51,389 nt of DNA from Acetatifactor muris (GCA_023664365.1 JAMPFR010000018.1:1-51389), one strand, 5' to 3'; positions 8,991-17,389 are shown, counted from the first letter of the stretch. A program made the numbers and translations. Notes: a model not told the origin generated them from the sequence alone.

Positions 8991-9005
8991 GTGACATATA
9001 GTCAC
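8991..9005. promoter_or_regulatory. Inverted repeat GTGACATATAGTCAC
   Basis: Perfect 5-base arms (GTGAC/GTCAC) are separated by 5 A/T bases, 75 bases before the regulator start. Form and position resemble the control boxes found upstream of restriction-modification controller genes. No functional evidence beyond symmetry and location. Confidence 0.4.
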
Positions 9006-9052
9006 GCATAAAAGCAATTTATTATGTATCATAAAAGTCAATTAATACAGAT

Positions 9053-9068
9053 TAGTTATATTGTAAGA
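9053..9068 (+). promoter_or_regulatory. Candidate operator, copy 2, abutting the regulator ribosome binding site
   Basis: TAGTTATATTGTAAGA repeats the motif found in the five-gene promoter and shares an exact 11-base core (TTATATTGTAA). It ends at the GAGAGGA ribosome binding site of the regulator gene, a position suited to autorepression. Confidence 0.5.
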
Positions 9069-9079
9069 GAGGATATAAA

Positions 9080-9571
9080 GTGGATTCACAGGATATATTT
9101 ATAGATAATCTCAATAGATTAGCGGCATATCATAATTTAAATACTTATAGAGAAGCGGCAGAATATTTTAATGTTACCGAAGACGCGCTTAAGCATTGGC
9201 AAAACAGAACAAGATGTCCGTCTCTTAAGAGGCTTGATCAGATAAGCAATAAAATAGGATGCCGGTCGTATGCATTGATACAAAAAAATGGTGAGATTTT
9301 TGCAGAAATCGAATTTCCGAGAAATAATTCCAGAGAAATACTGATAAAAAATTTGAAAGAATATTTTTTGCAGGAAGGACGCTTTTCGTGGAATGACAAA
9401 GTTGCATTGTTTTACGGTTTTGTTAGTGAAGATGCCTTAAAATCTTATTTCCGAAAAGAAAATTTTAAGACACCGCCGTTAAAGAAATTAGATGAGATGG
9501 CGGCAGCATTAGGGAAACCAACCTATGAGCTGATTAAGGAGGCTGTGTCAGATGAGAAAAAAGATACCTGA
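9080..9571 (+). CDS. Small DNA-binding protein with two tandem helix-turn-helix units; likely regulator
   Basis: This 163-residue protein starts at GTG, with GAGAGGA about 7 bases upstream. The sequence is an internal duplication: residues 5-68 and 85-153 align, with 'VTEDALKHW ... PSLKRLDQISNKIG' matching 'VSEDALKSY ... PPLKKLDEMAAALG'. Each unit looks like an XRE/lambda-repressor-like helix-turn-helix. It overlaps the following methyltransferase gene by 20 bases and diverges from the five-gene operon. A role as controller of both transcription units, similar to C proteins of restriction-modification systems, is inferred from this context and from the repeated operator-like motif. Confidence 0.75.
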   Translation: MDSQDIFIDNLNRLAAYHNLNTYREAAEYFNVTEDALKHWQNRTRCPSLKRLDQISNKIGCRSYALIQKNGEIFAEIEFPRNNSREILIKNLKEYFLQEGRFSWNDKVALFYGFVSEDALKSYFRKENFKTPPLKKLDEMAAALGKPTYELIKEAVSDEKKDT

Positions 9572-11936
9572 AAGTTTAAAGATCAGATTAAACAAAGTGA
9601 AAGATGCTATTGAAAATGTGCCCAATATTGTTCCTAATGAAATGCGGACAACTTTCAACTTTAAAGGTAGAAAATCCCCGGTCATTGCAGAACAGGTAAT
9701 AGAAACAATCAGCACCAAAGATACTATTATGTTTGAGCCTTTTATGGGCTCCGGTTCATTTGTATATGCTGCAATGGGAAAAGTGAAAAAAATTTATGCA
9801 ACAGAATTGGACAATTATACCTTTAACGTTGTAAGCGTATTGATGAATAAAGTGGATATGCTTAAATTAAACGACTTGTTCAATACTGTCAGGAAAAACG
9901 CATATGGACAAATAATGGCTTTATATGAAACTTCTTGTTGTAATCGTAAGAATTATATAAGCAAGCTTCTATTCGACCCCGAAGAAGGCAAAGAAGGATA
10001 TTTTAATCCTTCTGCTAATAGGGAAATTGCAGACGGTAAAAATATAAAACTGATAGAAAAATGTCCGGTGTGTGGAAAAAGAGCCAAAAAATTTGATAAT
10101 GGCGATTATCAGAAACTGATGGATTTAGAAAAAATAAATGTAGAAAGGTTTCCCGGAAATCAATACATAGTAAACAGCAGAATTAATATCACATCATCCA
10201 CAGGCGCTGATAAATACGACAGGATTTTTACACAGAGAAACAAAATTGCATTATTGATTTTACAGGATACAATTAACAATCTGGAGCCATCAGACGAAAG
10301 AGATGTACTGGAACAGGTTTTGGCAGCTACTCTTTCACTTGCGCGAATTGCCATGTATGGCTCAAGTACAGATATATTGTATCATGTAGTGGGACATGGC
10401 GCACAAGATATGAATGTCTGGCTCCTTTTCGAAGAAAAGTATAAAAGCTTTTGTAAGTTCAAATCAGCCTATCGTGATAAACAGATTGGAGTAACAGATT
10501 CTGATGTAGTAATCGTTAATAAGGATTATGCATCGTATATTGAAGAAAACAGGGATTTAAAAGCAGACCTTATATACACCGATTTTCCATACACCGACCA
10601 GGTGCCCTATTTAGAGAGAAATCAATTATATCGCATCTGGCTGGAGAAATTTTATGATTCTAAATATGCATTAACAGAGGATATGTTGAAGCAGGAAATA
10701 GTTTTGACAAATGCAGAATCAAGGCCGGAAAAAAGAGATATTCGAAATTATTACAAAGATATTGACAGTATGTTTTTTCATTTCAATAAGGTATTAAATG
10801 AAGGCGGGCTTGTATTTCTTACAATGAAACTTGGAAAAGCAAAGTATTTTAAGACTTATATAGAGATTATCAATCTGGCCCGAAAAAATGGTTTTGAATA
10901 TGTTTATCAAATTGGGTTGGAGAAAAAAGACCCGACAATAAGGAAACAATCAGCATTTACAAATACGTTTATGAATGAAATGATAGTTGTTTTCTATAAA
11001 TTACCACAGAACGATAGATATTGGTACGTCGGTGATGAGAATTATGAGTTTTTACTTGTCAAAAAAGTATATTCCTATTTAATTCGAACAAAAGAATATG
11101 TGACATTATCAAGTGCCGTAACACTGGTCTGCAATGACTTGAAAGCAAAATATTCTCATTTAGCAGACGAACAGGATATATTGAAAATAAAAACATTACT
11201 GCAGCAGTATTTTAAGGTGGATGCGGGGTGTATACAAATTGACGGCAACCAGTTATATTTGGATATAGAAGAAACGACGGATTTGTATACAAAGCTGTAC
11301 GATCTAATGCCGATTTTTATCCGACAGCTTTTGGATAGTAAAGGAAAATTTGTATTGGAAGATATTTACTTTGAATTAGTAAATTCGTTATGTGACGGCA
11401 ATCCTAAAACAATTATACAAATTTTGGAAGATGAAAACCATCAAAGAGATATCAGTAATTTAATATTAAATTACTGTGAGAAAGACGGACAGTATTATGT
11501 TGAAAGAAAAGATATAAGAAAACCGAATGAAGATGCTGTTGATATATCAACATTAAGCGGCATTGATTTTGAAGTTCTGGTACAAAATTTACTGAAAAAT
11601 GAAGGATATGAAAATGTTGTAAGGGTAGGCGGGGCAGGTGATCTGGGTGTTGATATTATTGCAGTCAAACGTTGTCAAAACAGATTATTACACTACCTAT
11701 TTCAGTGTAAGAGGTGGGCTTCAAATGTTGGTTCTGACCCAATACAAAGATTATATGCTGAACGAATGAGAAGAGGATTGGATTATGCAGTTTGCGTCAC
11801 AACTTCCGGATATACGAAGGACGGTAAAAGGGTGGCATTAGACCTTGAGATTGAGATTGTTGATGGAAATCAACTGATGCAGCGCCTTAACAAATATTTC
11901 CCGGGAGAATACTATAATGGAATTCAGGATATGTAA
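9552..11936 (+). CDS. DNA adenine-type methyltransferase fused to an Mrr-like restriction endonuclease domain
   Basis: This 794-residue protein has an S-adenosylmethionine-binding motif I (residues 61-68, FEPFMGSG) and, unusually far away, catalytic motif IV D344-FPY, a DFPY variant of the usual DPPY. Between them lie cysteine pairs (C129-C130, C171-C174) that may bind zinc and the segment IFTQRN. Residues 664-794 form an Mrr-type PD-(D/E)xK nuclease: E674, GGAGDLGVD with D701, and Q718-C-K720. The enzyme may therefore both methylate and cut DNA, or cut modified DNA. The start has AGGAGG 9 bases upstream inside the regulator gene, so the two are coupled. Family calls are firm; target site unknown. 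Coding sequence is AT-rich like the rest of the island. Confidence 0.88.
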   Translation: MRKKIPESLKIRLNKVKDAIENVPNIVPNEMRTTFNFKGRKSPVIAEQVIETISTKDTIMFEPFMGSGSFVYAAMGKVKKIYATELDNYTFNVVSVLMNKVDMLKLNDLFNTVRKNAYGQIMALYETSCCNRKNYISKLLFDPEEGKEGYFNPSANREIADGKNIKLIEKCPVCGKRAKKFDNGDYQKLMDLEKINVERFPGNQYIVNSRINITSSTGADKYDRIFTQRNKIALLILQDTINNLEPSDERDVLEQVLAATLSLARIAMYGSSTDILYHVVGHGAQDMNVWLLFEEKYKSFCKFKSAYRDKQIGVTDSDVVIVNKDYASYIEENRDLKADLIYTDFPYTDQVPYLERNQLYRIWLEKFYDSKYALTEDMLKQEIVLTNAESRPEKRDIRNYYKDIDSMFFHFNKVLNEGGLVFLTMKLGKAKYFKTYIEIINLARKNGFEYVYQIGLEKKDPTIRKQSAFTNTFMNEMIVVFYKLPQNDRYWYVGDENYEFLLVKKVYSYLIRTKEYVTLSSAVTLVCNDLKAKYSHLADEQDILKIKTLLQQYFKVDAGCIQIDGNQLYLDIEETTDLYTKLYDLMPIFIRQLLDSKGKFVLEDIYFELVNSLCDGNPKTIIQILEDENHQRDISNLILNYCEKDGQYYVERKDIRKPNEDAVDISTLSGIDFEVLVQNLLKNEGYENVVRVGGAGDLGVDIIAVKRCQNRLLHYLFQCKRWASNVGSDPIQRLYAERMRRGLDYAVCVTTSGYTKDGKRVALDLEIEIVDGNQLMQRLNKYFPGEYYNGIQDM

Positions 11937-11967
11937 ACAAAAATGCGAGGTCCACTCGCATTTTTGT
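11937..11967. terminator. Bidirectional terminator between two convergent methyltransferase genes
   Basis: A perfect 13-base stem (ACAAAAATGCGAG/CTCGCATTTTTGT) with a 5-base loop begins right after the TAA of the methyltransferase-Mrr gene and ends on the stop codon of the converging gene. T runs on both strands fit termination in both directions. Confidence 0.9.
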
Positions 11968-14846
11968 TATTTCCATTTGGCTGTAGAAGAATCCCAAGTT
12001 AAATGTTTATCAAATAAATCGACTAAGGAAGAATATTTGTTTGAAAATTTAGCAAGCCAACCGTTTTGAATTAAAATTTCCATAAGTCCATTGTCATATA
12101 ATTCAGGAGTAGACAATGAACCGTTAGATTTTACCATAAACTTAGCCTGTCGGATTATATTATGTTCGATTTCAGATATATTTTCCTCAGAATTATGTTT
12201 TATCGGAACATTATCTTTTAAAAAAATAAGTACAGAGTCACCATTTAAAGACTTTTTGGGACTAATAATATTTTTTAAAGTAACATTCTTATCGATATGT
12301 ATCTGAGTGATAAATCTAAAACAATTTCGTTCCAAAATAGCAATCAGTTCGTTCCAAACAGTTAAATCAGAATCATGAAAATACAAACATAAATAATGAT
12401 TAGGCTTTAGTTTCCGCGAACATATACGAAAAACCTGTTCTAATAAATAAAAATAATCGCTCCGGTTCTTGCTGCGGGAAGGAGCAGAGGAAACAACTAT
12501 TTCATCGCTTAAATTGTAATCTAAATTTAAGAAAGGTTTATATAACTGCATATATTCGGAATATAGAACCTGCTCTAAATAGGGCGGATCCGTAATAATT
12601 AAATCTACCCCATTATCAGGTATATCCTTTTCTGTTATGAATTGACTGCCTTTCTGCAACAATAAACACTTGCCGGAAACCAGAGCGTCATATGATTCGA
12701 CAATTCCGGCATCAGCATAATGTTCTTTCATAAATGGGATAATTGCGTAAAATTTTCTGATTTTTTTAATATATATATCTATAATGTTTTTCTCAACGCA
12801 ATCCGTTTTAGGTATCCATAACGGCCATTGGGAATTTGAATGTCTATCCGTTATTTTACAAAGATGTAATATGGACATCAGAATATATTTTAAAATAGGT
12901 TGATACTCTTCATCGCGGTTATGAATGATACCCAATATTTCATCTAATACAGATAAGTTGCGCCCTGTAAAAATATTTTTAATGTCATCATTTTCTGTTA
13001 CCGCTATCTTTGTATTGCAAACCAAAGCAGTATCGCCGATATTTTTCATTTTAGGAAGCGTATTCATTCTTGCATAGTCTTCGTCATCTGCAGATTTAAT
13101 GCCCTTTTTTGTACACTTGCAGGTATAATTGATTGCTTTGATGATTATTTTTGATCCTGTTCTCTCAGGCTTGTCAAATATTACTTTTGAAATAGTTCCT
13201 GTTTGTTTACACATGGGACAGGTGGTTTCATAATAGCGGGTCAGAAAATTAAGTTCTGATATAAAATTTTCAAGTTCGCTTTTAATATTTGGAATAGTAT
13301 TAACAGATAATAATAATTTTGAAATGAACAATGGCATATCGTTAATATCACAACCAATAGCACAGCGCGACAAATCTGCCTTAATAGCTTCAAGGGCTGT
13401 CACTCCGGAACCAAGAAACGGATCAAAAATAACGTCTCCTCGATTTGATAAAGCGTCAATTAATGCATCACAGATATTAAACGCCTTTTGCGACCAATAT
13501 ATGTGAGAGTTATACATTGCATTATTTTTATTCGGCACTAAGTCACCTAACATTTTTTTAAGCGACTCAATATTGACTTGGGATAAATTTTTATCTCCGC
13601 ACAGAATCAAATATTCAATAACTTTTTTAGGTTCACTGTTTCTATGGTTTGCATGATTATATTTTTGTGTCACTACATTAACACGGGCACTGGTATAATA
13701 TTTTTGTGCGAGTTCCACTAATTCATCAATTGAAATTGTGTATCTGTCAGTGGCTTGTTTCTCTCTGTTCTGAGGATATGCATAACTAATAGCAAGGTTT
13801 GTGTGTGTATGGGAACAAAAGTCAATTAAATTTTCCAATGATTGCCTGGCCGAACTGCGTTGGCTTAGTTTCGACTGATAACGTCCCTCCGTATATAAAC
13901 CTTTAGTATAGCCGCTTTTAGTAATGGTTAATGCCGGATATTCATATTTAGCCGCCACATTCAGCAGGTGATAGTATCTGGAATATTGCATATCTGTATA
14001 AGGCGGATCCGCATAAACCAATCCCACATTGGAAAAAATCTTTTCATCCAACAATTCTTCAAAATCAGAATTAAATATAACATTCTTTCCTGAAAATTTG
14101 GAAAGTGGAACACCAATATATTCCTTAAATTTTCTGACAAATAAATCATATATATTTTTTTTGCGCTGCATAAATAGCCGGTTTTGGTTCTTTTCAAGGC
14201 TAAGAGGTTGAGCCATATGTCCGTCTTTGGAAAAAACGGCTTCTTTCATCGCAAAAAATAAGCACGAAAGCAACGCAGACTTATACTGCATAAAATGAGT
14301 ATTGATAATTTTGATGATACAATCAATATCCAACGATTGTATTATTCCATAGTAGTTAGTGGCATAATATGTTGCAAACAAATAGAAATCACCGGTTTCT
14401 TTTATAGTATCAACCGTTAATGGACCTTTTGTGATTTCAGAATAAAAATTGTTCCATACTGTCGGATATGAATTATAAAGTGCGGTTAGTTCTTCATAAT
14501 TTTCATCATCTAAAGCCTGCTGCTCATATTCAATATAATCTATAATAGGCTTTGCCAGCTTTCTAATAGCGGAGGTATATTCCAAATCAAATGAATGAAT
14601 CATGTCAGATGCAGAAATTATATCGGTTTGATTTAACATTGCATCAGCAATTATGCTTGCATAATACTCAACATCATTTGCATAAACTTGATAGTTATCT
14701 CTAAATATATTGCTGACAGCTGCGGAGCCGGAGAAAATATCTAAAATTGCCTTGCCGTCTTGTATATATGGTTCTATATTTTTTTTAATAAAGCTGCTAA
14801 GGTTATTTTTACTGCCCTGGTAGTTTAAAATAGTAAAATTCTCCAT
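11967..14846 (-). CDS. Double DNA methyltransferase (D12-like domain fused to a zinc-insert DPPY methyltransferase)
   Basis: The start is placed at 14846 (GGAGG 7 to 12 bases upstream), giving 959 residues; an upstream in-frame ATG would include the promoter. The N-terminal half resembles D12-class adenine methyltransferases: 'NYQGSK' near residue 8, motif I 'DIFSGS' (36-41), and catalytic D280-PPY. The second half has its own motif I 'DPFLGSGVT' (475-483), cysteines C543/C546/C576/C578 likely binding zinc, an IFTGRN segment (626-630) and D753-PPY followed by 'EIVVSSAPSR'. This half is clearly related to the methyltransferase-Mrr protein. The two active sites could modify the two strands of an asymmetric site. 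Convergent with the methyltransferase-Mrr gene. Confidence 0.88.
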   Translation of the reverse strand: MENFTILNYQGSKNNLSSFIKKNIEPYIQDGKAILDIFSGSAAVSNIFRDNYQVYANDVEYYASIIADAMLNQTDIISASDMIHSFDLEYTSAIRKLAKPIIDYIEYEQQALDDENYEELTALYNSYPTVWNNFYSEITKGPLTVDTIKETGDFYLFATYYATNYYGIIQSLDIDCIIKIINTHFMQYKSALLSCLFFAMKEAVFSKDGHMAQPLSLEKNQNRLFMQRKKNIYDLFVRKFKEYIGVPLSKFSGKNVIFNSDFEELLDEKIFSNVGLVYADPPYTDMQYSRYYHLLNVAAKYEYPALTITKSGYTKGLYTEGRYQSKLSQRSSARQSLENLIDFCSHTHTNLAISYAYPQNREKQATDRYTISIDELVELAQKYYTSARVNVVTQKYNHANHRNSEPKKVIEYLILCGDKNLSQVNIESLKKMLGDLVPNKNNAMYNSHIYWSQKAFNICDALIDALSNRGDVIFDPFLGSGVTALEAIKADLSRCAIGCDINDMPLFISKLLLSVNTIPNIKSELENFISELNFLTRYYETTCPMCKQTGTISKVIFDKPERTGSKIIIKAINYTCKCTKKGIKSADDEDYARMNTLPKMKNIGDTALVCNTKIAVTENDDIKNIFTGRNLSVLDEILGIIHNRDEEYQPILKYILMSILHLCKITDRHSNSQWPLWIPKTDCVEKNIIDIYIKKIRKFYAIIPFMKEHYADAGIVESYDALVSGKCLLLQKGSQFITEKDIPDNGVDLIITDPPYLEQVLYSEYMQLYKPFLNLDYNLSDEIVVSSAPSRSKNRSDYFYLLEQVFRICSRKLKPNHYLCLYFHDSDLTVWNELIAILERNCFRFITQIHIDKNVTLKNIISPKKSLNGDSVLIFLKDNVPIKHNSEENISEIEHNIIRQAKFMVKSNGSLSTPELYDNGLMEILIQNGWLAKFSNKYSSLVDLFDKHLTWDSSTAKWK

Positions 14847-14867
14847 ACATATTGCCCTCCGCATATC

Positions 14868-14896
14868 ATTATATAGAGAATAGCAGGAAAAAGCAA
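14868..14896 (-). promoter_or_regulatory. Sigma-A promoter of the double methyltransferase gene
   Basis: On the minus strand: -35 TTGCTT (14891-14896), 17-base spacer, -10 TATAAT (14868-14873). The predicted transcript begins only about 15 bases before the ATG at 14846, which supports that start over the one at 14957. Confidence 0.8.
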
Positions 14897-14959
14897 TTAC
14901 AAACAGAAAAATCCCTTTATTTTCTTCGCATCGAAAAATATAAAAGAATACCTTCAATC

Positions 14960-14979
14960 AAAAAACTGATAAAATCAGT
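14960..14979 (-). terminator. Terminator of the 177-residue hypothetical gene
   Basis: The hairpin ACTGAT-AAA-ATCAGT is followed on the minus strand by a T run. It separates the GC-rich gene at 15004-15537 from the AT-rich island. Confidence 0.65.
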
Positions 14980-15003
14980 ATGATTTATTCAATTATCGCA
15001 TTT

Positions 15004-15537
15004 TCAGGATAAAATATGACACACACCCAAGTCCAGTCCCGCAGCCCGCAGCCGCCTCCCGATTTCCAGCATACGCTCATCCGCCCTGTGCCACACTCTC
15101 CGCTTCGGCCAGGGCAGCCCGTCAATATATTCCGCCTGTCTCTCCTCCAGGGCCGCCAGCACCTTCCTGTATTTCTCCGGGTCTGTGTGCCGCAGTATGC
15201 CAAACTCGCAGGTCAGAAAGCCGCCTTCCGCCTCCGGCAGGGGATTTGTCTCCACCACCCGCCGGAAACTGGCCTTGCCGTAGCTGTCGTACTCCCGGAC
15301 ATAACGCACTGTTTCCCTGGGTTCCGGCCGCCCCGGCTCCTCTAAAAGGATAACTCCGCTGTCCACCAGCCGCTTCCACACCGCCTCCTGTATTCGGGCA
15401 GGAGGTGTGGGAAAATCCAGCGTCTCCTGTATCTGCTTTACCGTGTATCCCAGATCCGTCAGGTGACGGATAGCGCCCCCGCTTGCCACGTCAAAGGCAA
15501 AGTCGGACAAGGCCCTGCGAAAGCTGTCGTTTTCCAT
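15004..15537 (-). CDS. Hypothetical protein, 177 residues
   Basis: I do not recognise this family. The protein is soluble, charged and arginine-rich; no signal peptide or membrane segment. The N-terminus ('GGAIRHLTDLGYTVKQIQETLDFPTP') looks like a helical, possibly winged-helix-like unit. The start has GAGGGGATAAG upstream. Base composition is GC-rich like the xylan locus, so it belongs to the host backbone rather than to the island on its left. A terminator follows it. It is transcribed on its own, since hairpins separate it from the GH43 gene. Confidence 0.6.
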   Translation of the reverse strand: MENDSFRRALSDFAFDVASGGAIRHLTDLGYTVKQIQETLDFPTPPARIQEAVWKRLVDSGVILLEEPGRPEPRETVRYVREYDSYGKASFRRVVETNPLPEAEGGFLTCEFGILRHTDPEKYRKVLAALEERQAEYIDGLPWPKRRVWHRADERMLEIGRRLRAAGLDLGVCHILS

Positions 15538-15600
15538 AGCTTATCCCCTCAAATCATAATAACTATATCTTACCTCATTCCGGCGCCGCCGTCCATAACA

Positions 15601-15639
15601 AAGCGGGCAAGCCCGCTTAAAAGAATGCTTCGCATTCTT
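15601..15639 (-). terminator. Pair of hairpins, probable terminators
   Basis: AAGCGGG-CAAG-CCCGCTT (15601-15618) and AAGAATG-CTTCG-CATTCTT (15621-15639) form two adjacent compact stems. On the minus strand the first is followed by TGTTATGG, the same tail type as the hairpin at 15677-15703. They lie between the GH43 gene and the 177-residue gene. Confidence 0.5.
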
Positions 15640-15676
15640 TCCCGGCCACGACGAAGTTTCCTCTTAGATAACAAAG

Positions 15677-15703
15677 CGGGAAGCAGCGCAATCCTGCTTC
15701 CCG
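15677..15703 (-). terminator. Terminator after the GH10-GH43 pair
   Basis: A 10-base stem CGGGAAGCAG/CTGCTTCCCG with a 7-base loop lies about 45 bases beyond the GH43 stop, followed on the minus strand by CTTTGTTATCT. The T-rich tail is short but suitable for an intrinsic terminator. Confidence 0.65.
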
Positions 15704-15746
15704 TTCACACTTCCAGATGAACCTGTCAAACTTTACAGTGCGGATC

Positions 15747-17378
15747 CTACGCCCGATAGGAAAAGCTCTTAAAGCATACCGCCTGCTCCCTGCAGTCCCG
15801 TTCTGCCACTGCATACATGCCCACGGTACAGCCTACGAAGCCCCCCGCCGTCTCTGTGGAAAGCGCCCGGATGTCTATACCGCCGCAGAGAAGGGCCCTG
15901 CCGGAAACGCATTCTCCCGTGGCTCTGACCGTCTGGTTGAAGGTAAGCTCTACGGCGGCGGCAAGGCCTTCCGCCCTCAGCGTCAGCTCCGCCTCATCAA
16001 AGCGTATCTCAGCTTCCTCCTCCGCCTGAATCAGATGCTGCCCCAGCATCCGGTCACTGCCGCCGCTGCAGAGGATGACCGCAGCCTCTATGCCTGTTTC
16101 GCCCCGGCCCAGCTCCACACGCAGGTGGTACTCATTGCTCTGCACCAGCGCCATGCCGGCCCGGCGCCCCTCCCGCAGATTCTCCATTTCCAGAACGGCG
16201 GACGCCCGGAAAGCATGATGCTGCTGCCTCACACAAATATAAGAGGGGCTGTCCTTCTCCTTCAGGGTCACGCTGCGGAAGGAAAGCTTCAGGCCCTCCC
16301 CGTCCAGAGCGTACATATCCTCTCCCGGATTGCGCAGCATGAGGAACTCATCCCCCAGCTTCTCCATGGCAGTAAAATCATAGCTGCGGCTGCTGCCGGG
16401 CACACAGCTGCCCGCTGTGTCAAAGGTATTGTCTTCCTCCGGATTCCACGCCGGCAGATGGATTTCCACCTCCTCCGTGAGAACCCCAACCCCCGGATTT
16501 ACCACAGGCCAGCCGTTCTCCCAGACCACTCTTGCCAGAAAGGTCTCCCGGCCCATGGTGGTATACCCTTCCAGGGGACGCACTGCCAGCATCACCATGT
16601 ACCACTCTCCAATCGGCGTCTCCACCATATCCCCATGGCCCACATACCTGACAGGATAAGCCTTTCCCAGATGCCGATGGGTCAAAATGGGATTGCAGAA
16701 ATTATTTTCGTAAGGGCCGTAGATCTCCCTGCTCCTGCACACCGTCACGGCATGATCCGGGCCTGTGCCGCCCTCCGCGTGGAGAATGTAATAATAGCCG
16801 TCTTTTTTATAAAGGTGCGGGCCCTCCGGCCAGTGAACCCCCCGCATGGCGCCGTTCCAGACATTATGCACCTCTCCCGTCAGCTTCATCTGCCCAAGAT
16901 CCAGCTCCCGAATCCAGATAAAATAATCTCCGTCGTATCTGCAGCCCGCAGGGTTCGGGTGGGTTCCGATATAATAGCACTTCCCGTCTTCGTCGAAAAA
17001 CAGACTGGGATCAATGCCGTCCGCCCCCTCCAGGTAGTATGGGTCAGACCAGGGGCCCGCCGGGTTTTTCGCCGTCACGATATAATTTCCCCCATAGGAC
17101 ACGTTGGTGCAGATCACATAATAAGTGCCGTCGTGATAGCGTATGGTGGGAGCAAACAGGCCCTGGGAATGGCCTGCGTTCTTCAACGGCAGCTGCTCCT
17201 GCCTGTGCATGGCGTTTCCAATCTGCTCCCAGTGGGCCAGATCCCTGCTGTGCATAATGGGCAGACCCGGGAAATAGGAAAAAGTGGAATGAATCATGTA
17301 GTAATCCCCGTCCACCCCGCAGATGGACGGATCCGGGTAAAACCCCGGCATCACAGGGTTCTTTGCTGTGACCGACAT
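15747..17378 (-). CDS. GH43 beta-xylosidase / alpha-arabinofuranosidase
   Basis: This 543-residue enzyme has the GH43 five-bladed propeller motifs: general base D16 in 'GFYPDPSI', D123 in 'GIDPSLFFDE' and general acid E185 in 'HWPEGPHLY'. The C-terminal 200 residues match the usual beta-sandwich domain of GH43 xylosidases. There is no signal peptide, so it acts in the cytoplasm on imported xylo-oligosaccharides, releasing xylose or arabinose. It lies 11 bases after the GH10 gene, and its AGGAGG site overlaps the GH10 stop codon, so the two are translationally linked. GH43 members cannot be split into xylosidase and arabinosidase by eye. Confidence 0.9.
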   Translation of the reverse strand: MSVTAKNPVMPGFYPDPSICGVDGDYYMIHSTFSYFPGLPIMHSRDLAHWEQIGNAMHRQEQLPLKNAGHSQGLFAPTIRYHDGTYYVICTNVSYGGNYIVTAKNPAGPWSDPYYLEGADGIDPSLFFDEDGKCYYIGTHPNPAGCRYDGDYFIWIRELDLGQMKLTGEVHNVWNGAMRGVHWPEGPHLYKKDGYYYILHAEGGTGPDHAVTVCRSREIYGPYENNFCNPILTHRHLGKAYPVRYVGHGDMVETPIGEWYMVMLAVRPLEGYTTMGRETFLARVVWENGWPVVNPGVGVLTEEVEIHLPAWNPEEDNTFDTAGSCVPGSSRSYDFTAMEKLGDEFLMLRNPGEDMYALDGEGLKLSFRSVTLKEKDSPSYICVRQQHHAFRASAVLEMENLREGRRAGMALVQSNEYHLRVELGRGETGIEAAVILCSGGSDRMLGQHLIQAEEEAEIRFDEAELTLRAEGLAAAVELTFNQTVRATGECVSGRALLCGGIDIRALSTETAGGFVGCTVGMYAVAERDCREQAVCFKSFSYRA

Positions 17379-17389
17379 AAAGGCACCTC

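Noticed and set aside
14847-14957. N-terminal extension of the double methyltransferase from an ATG at 14957
   Set aside because: It would place the promoter (14868-14896) inside the coding region; the GGAGG site supports 14846.
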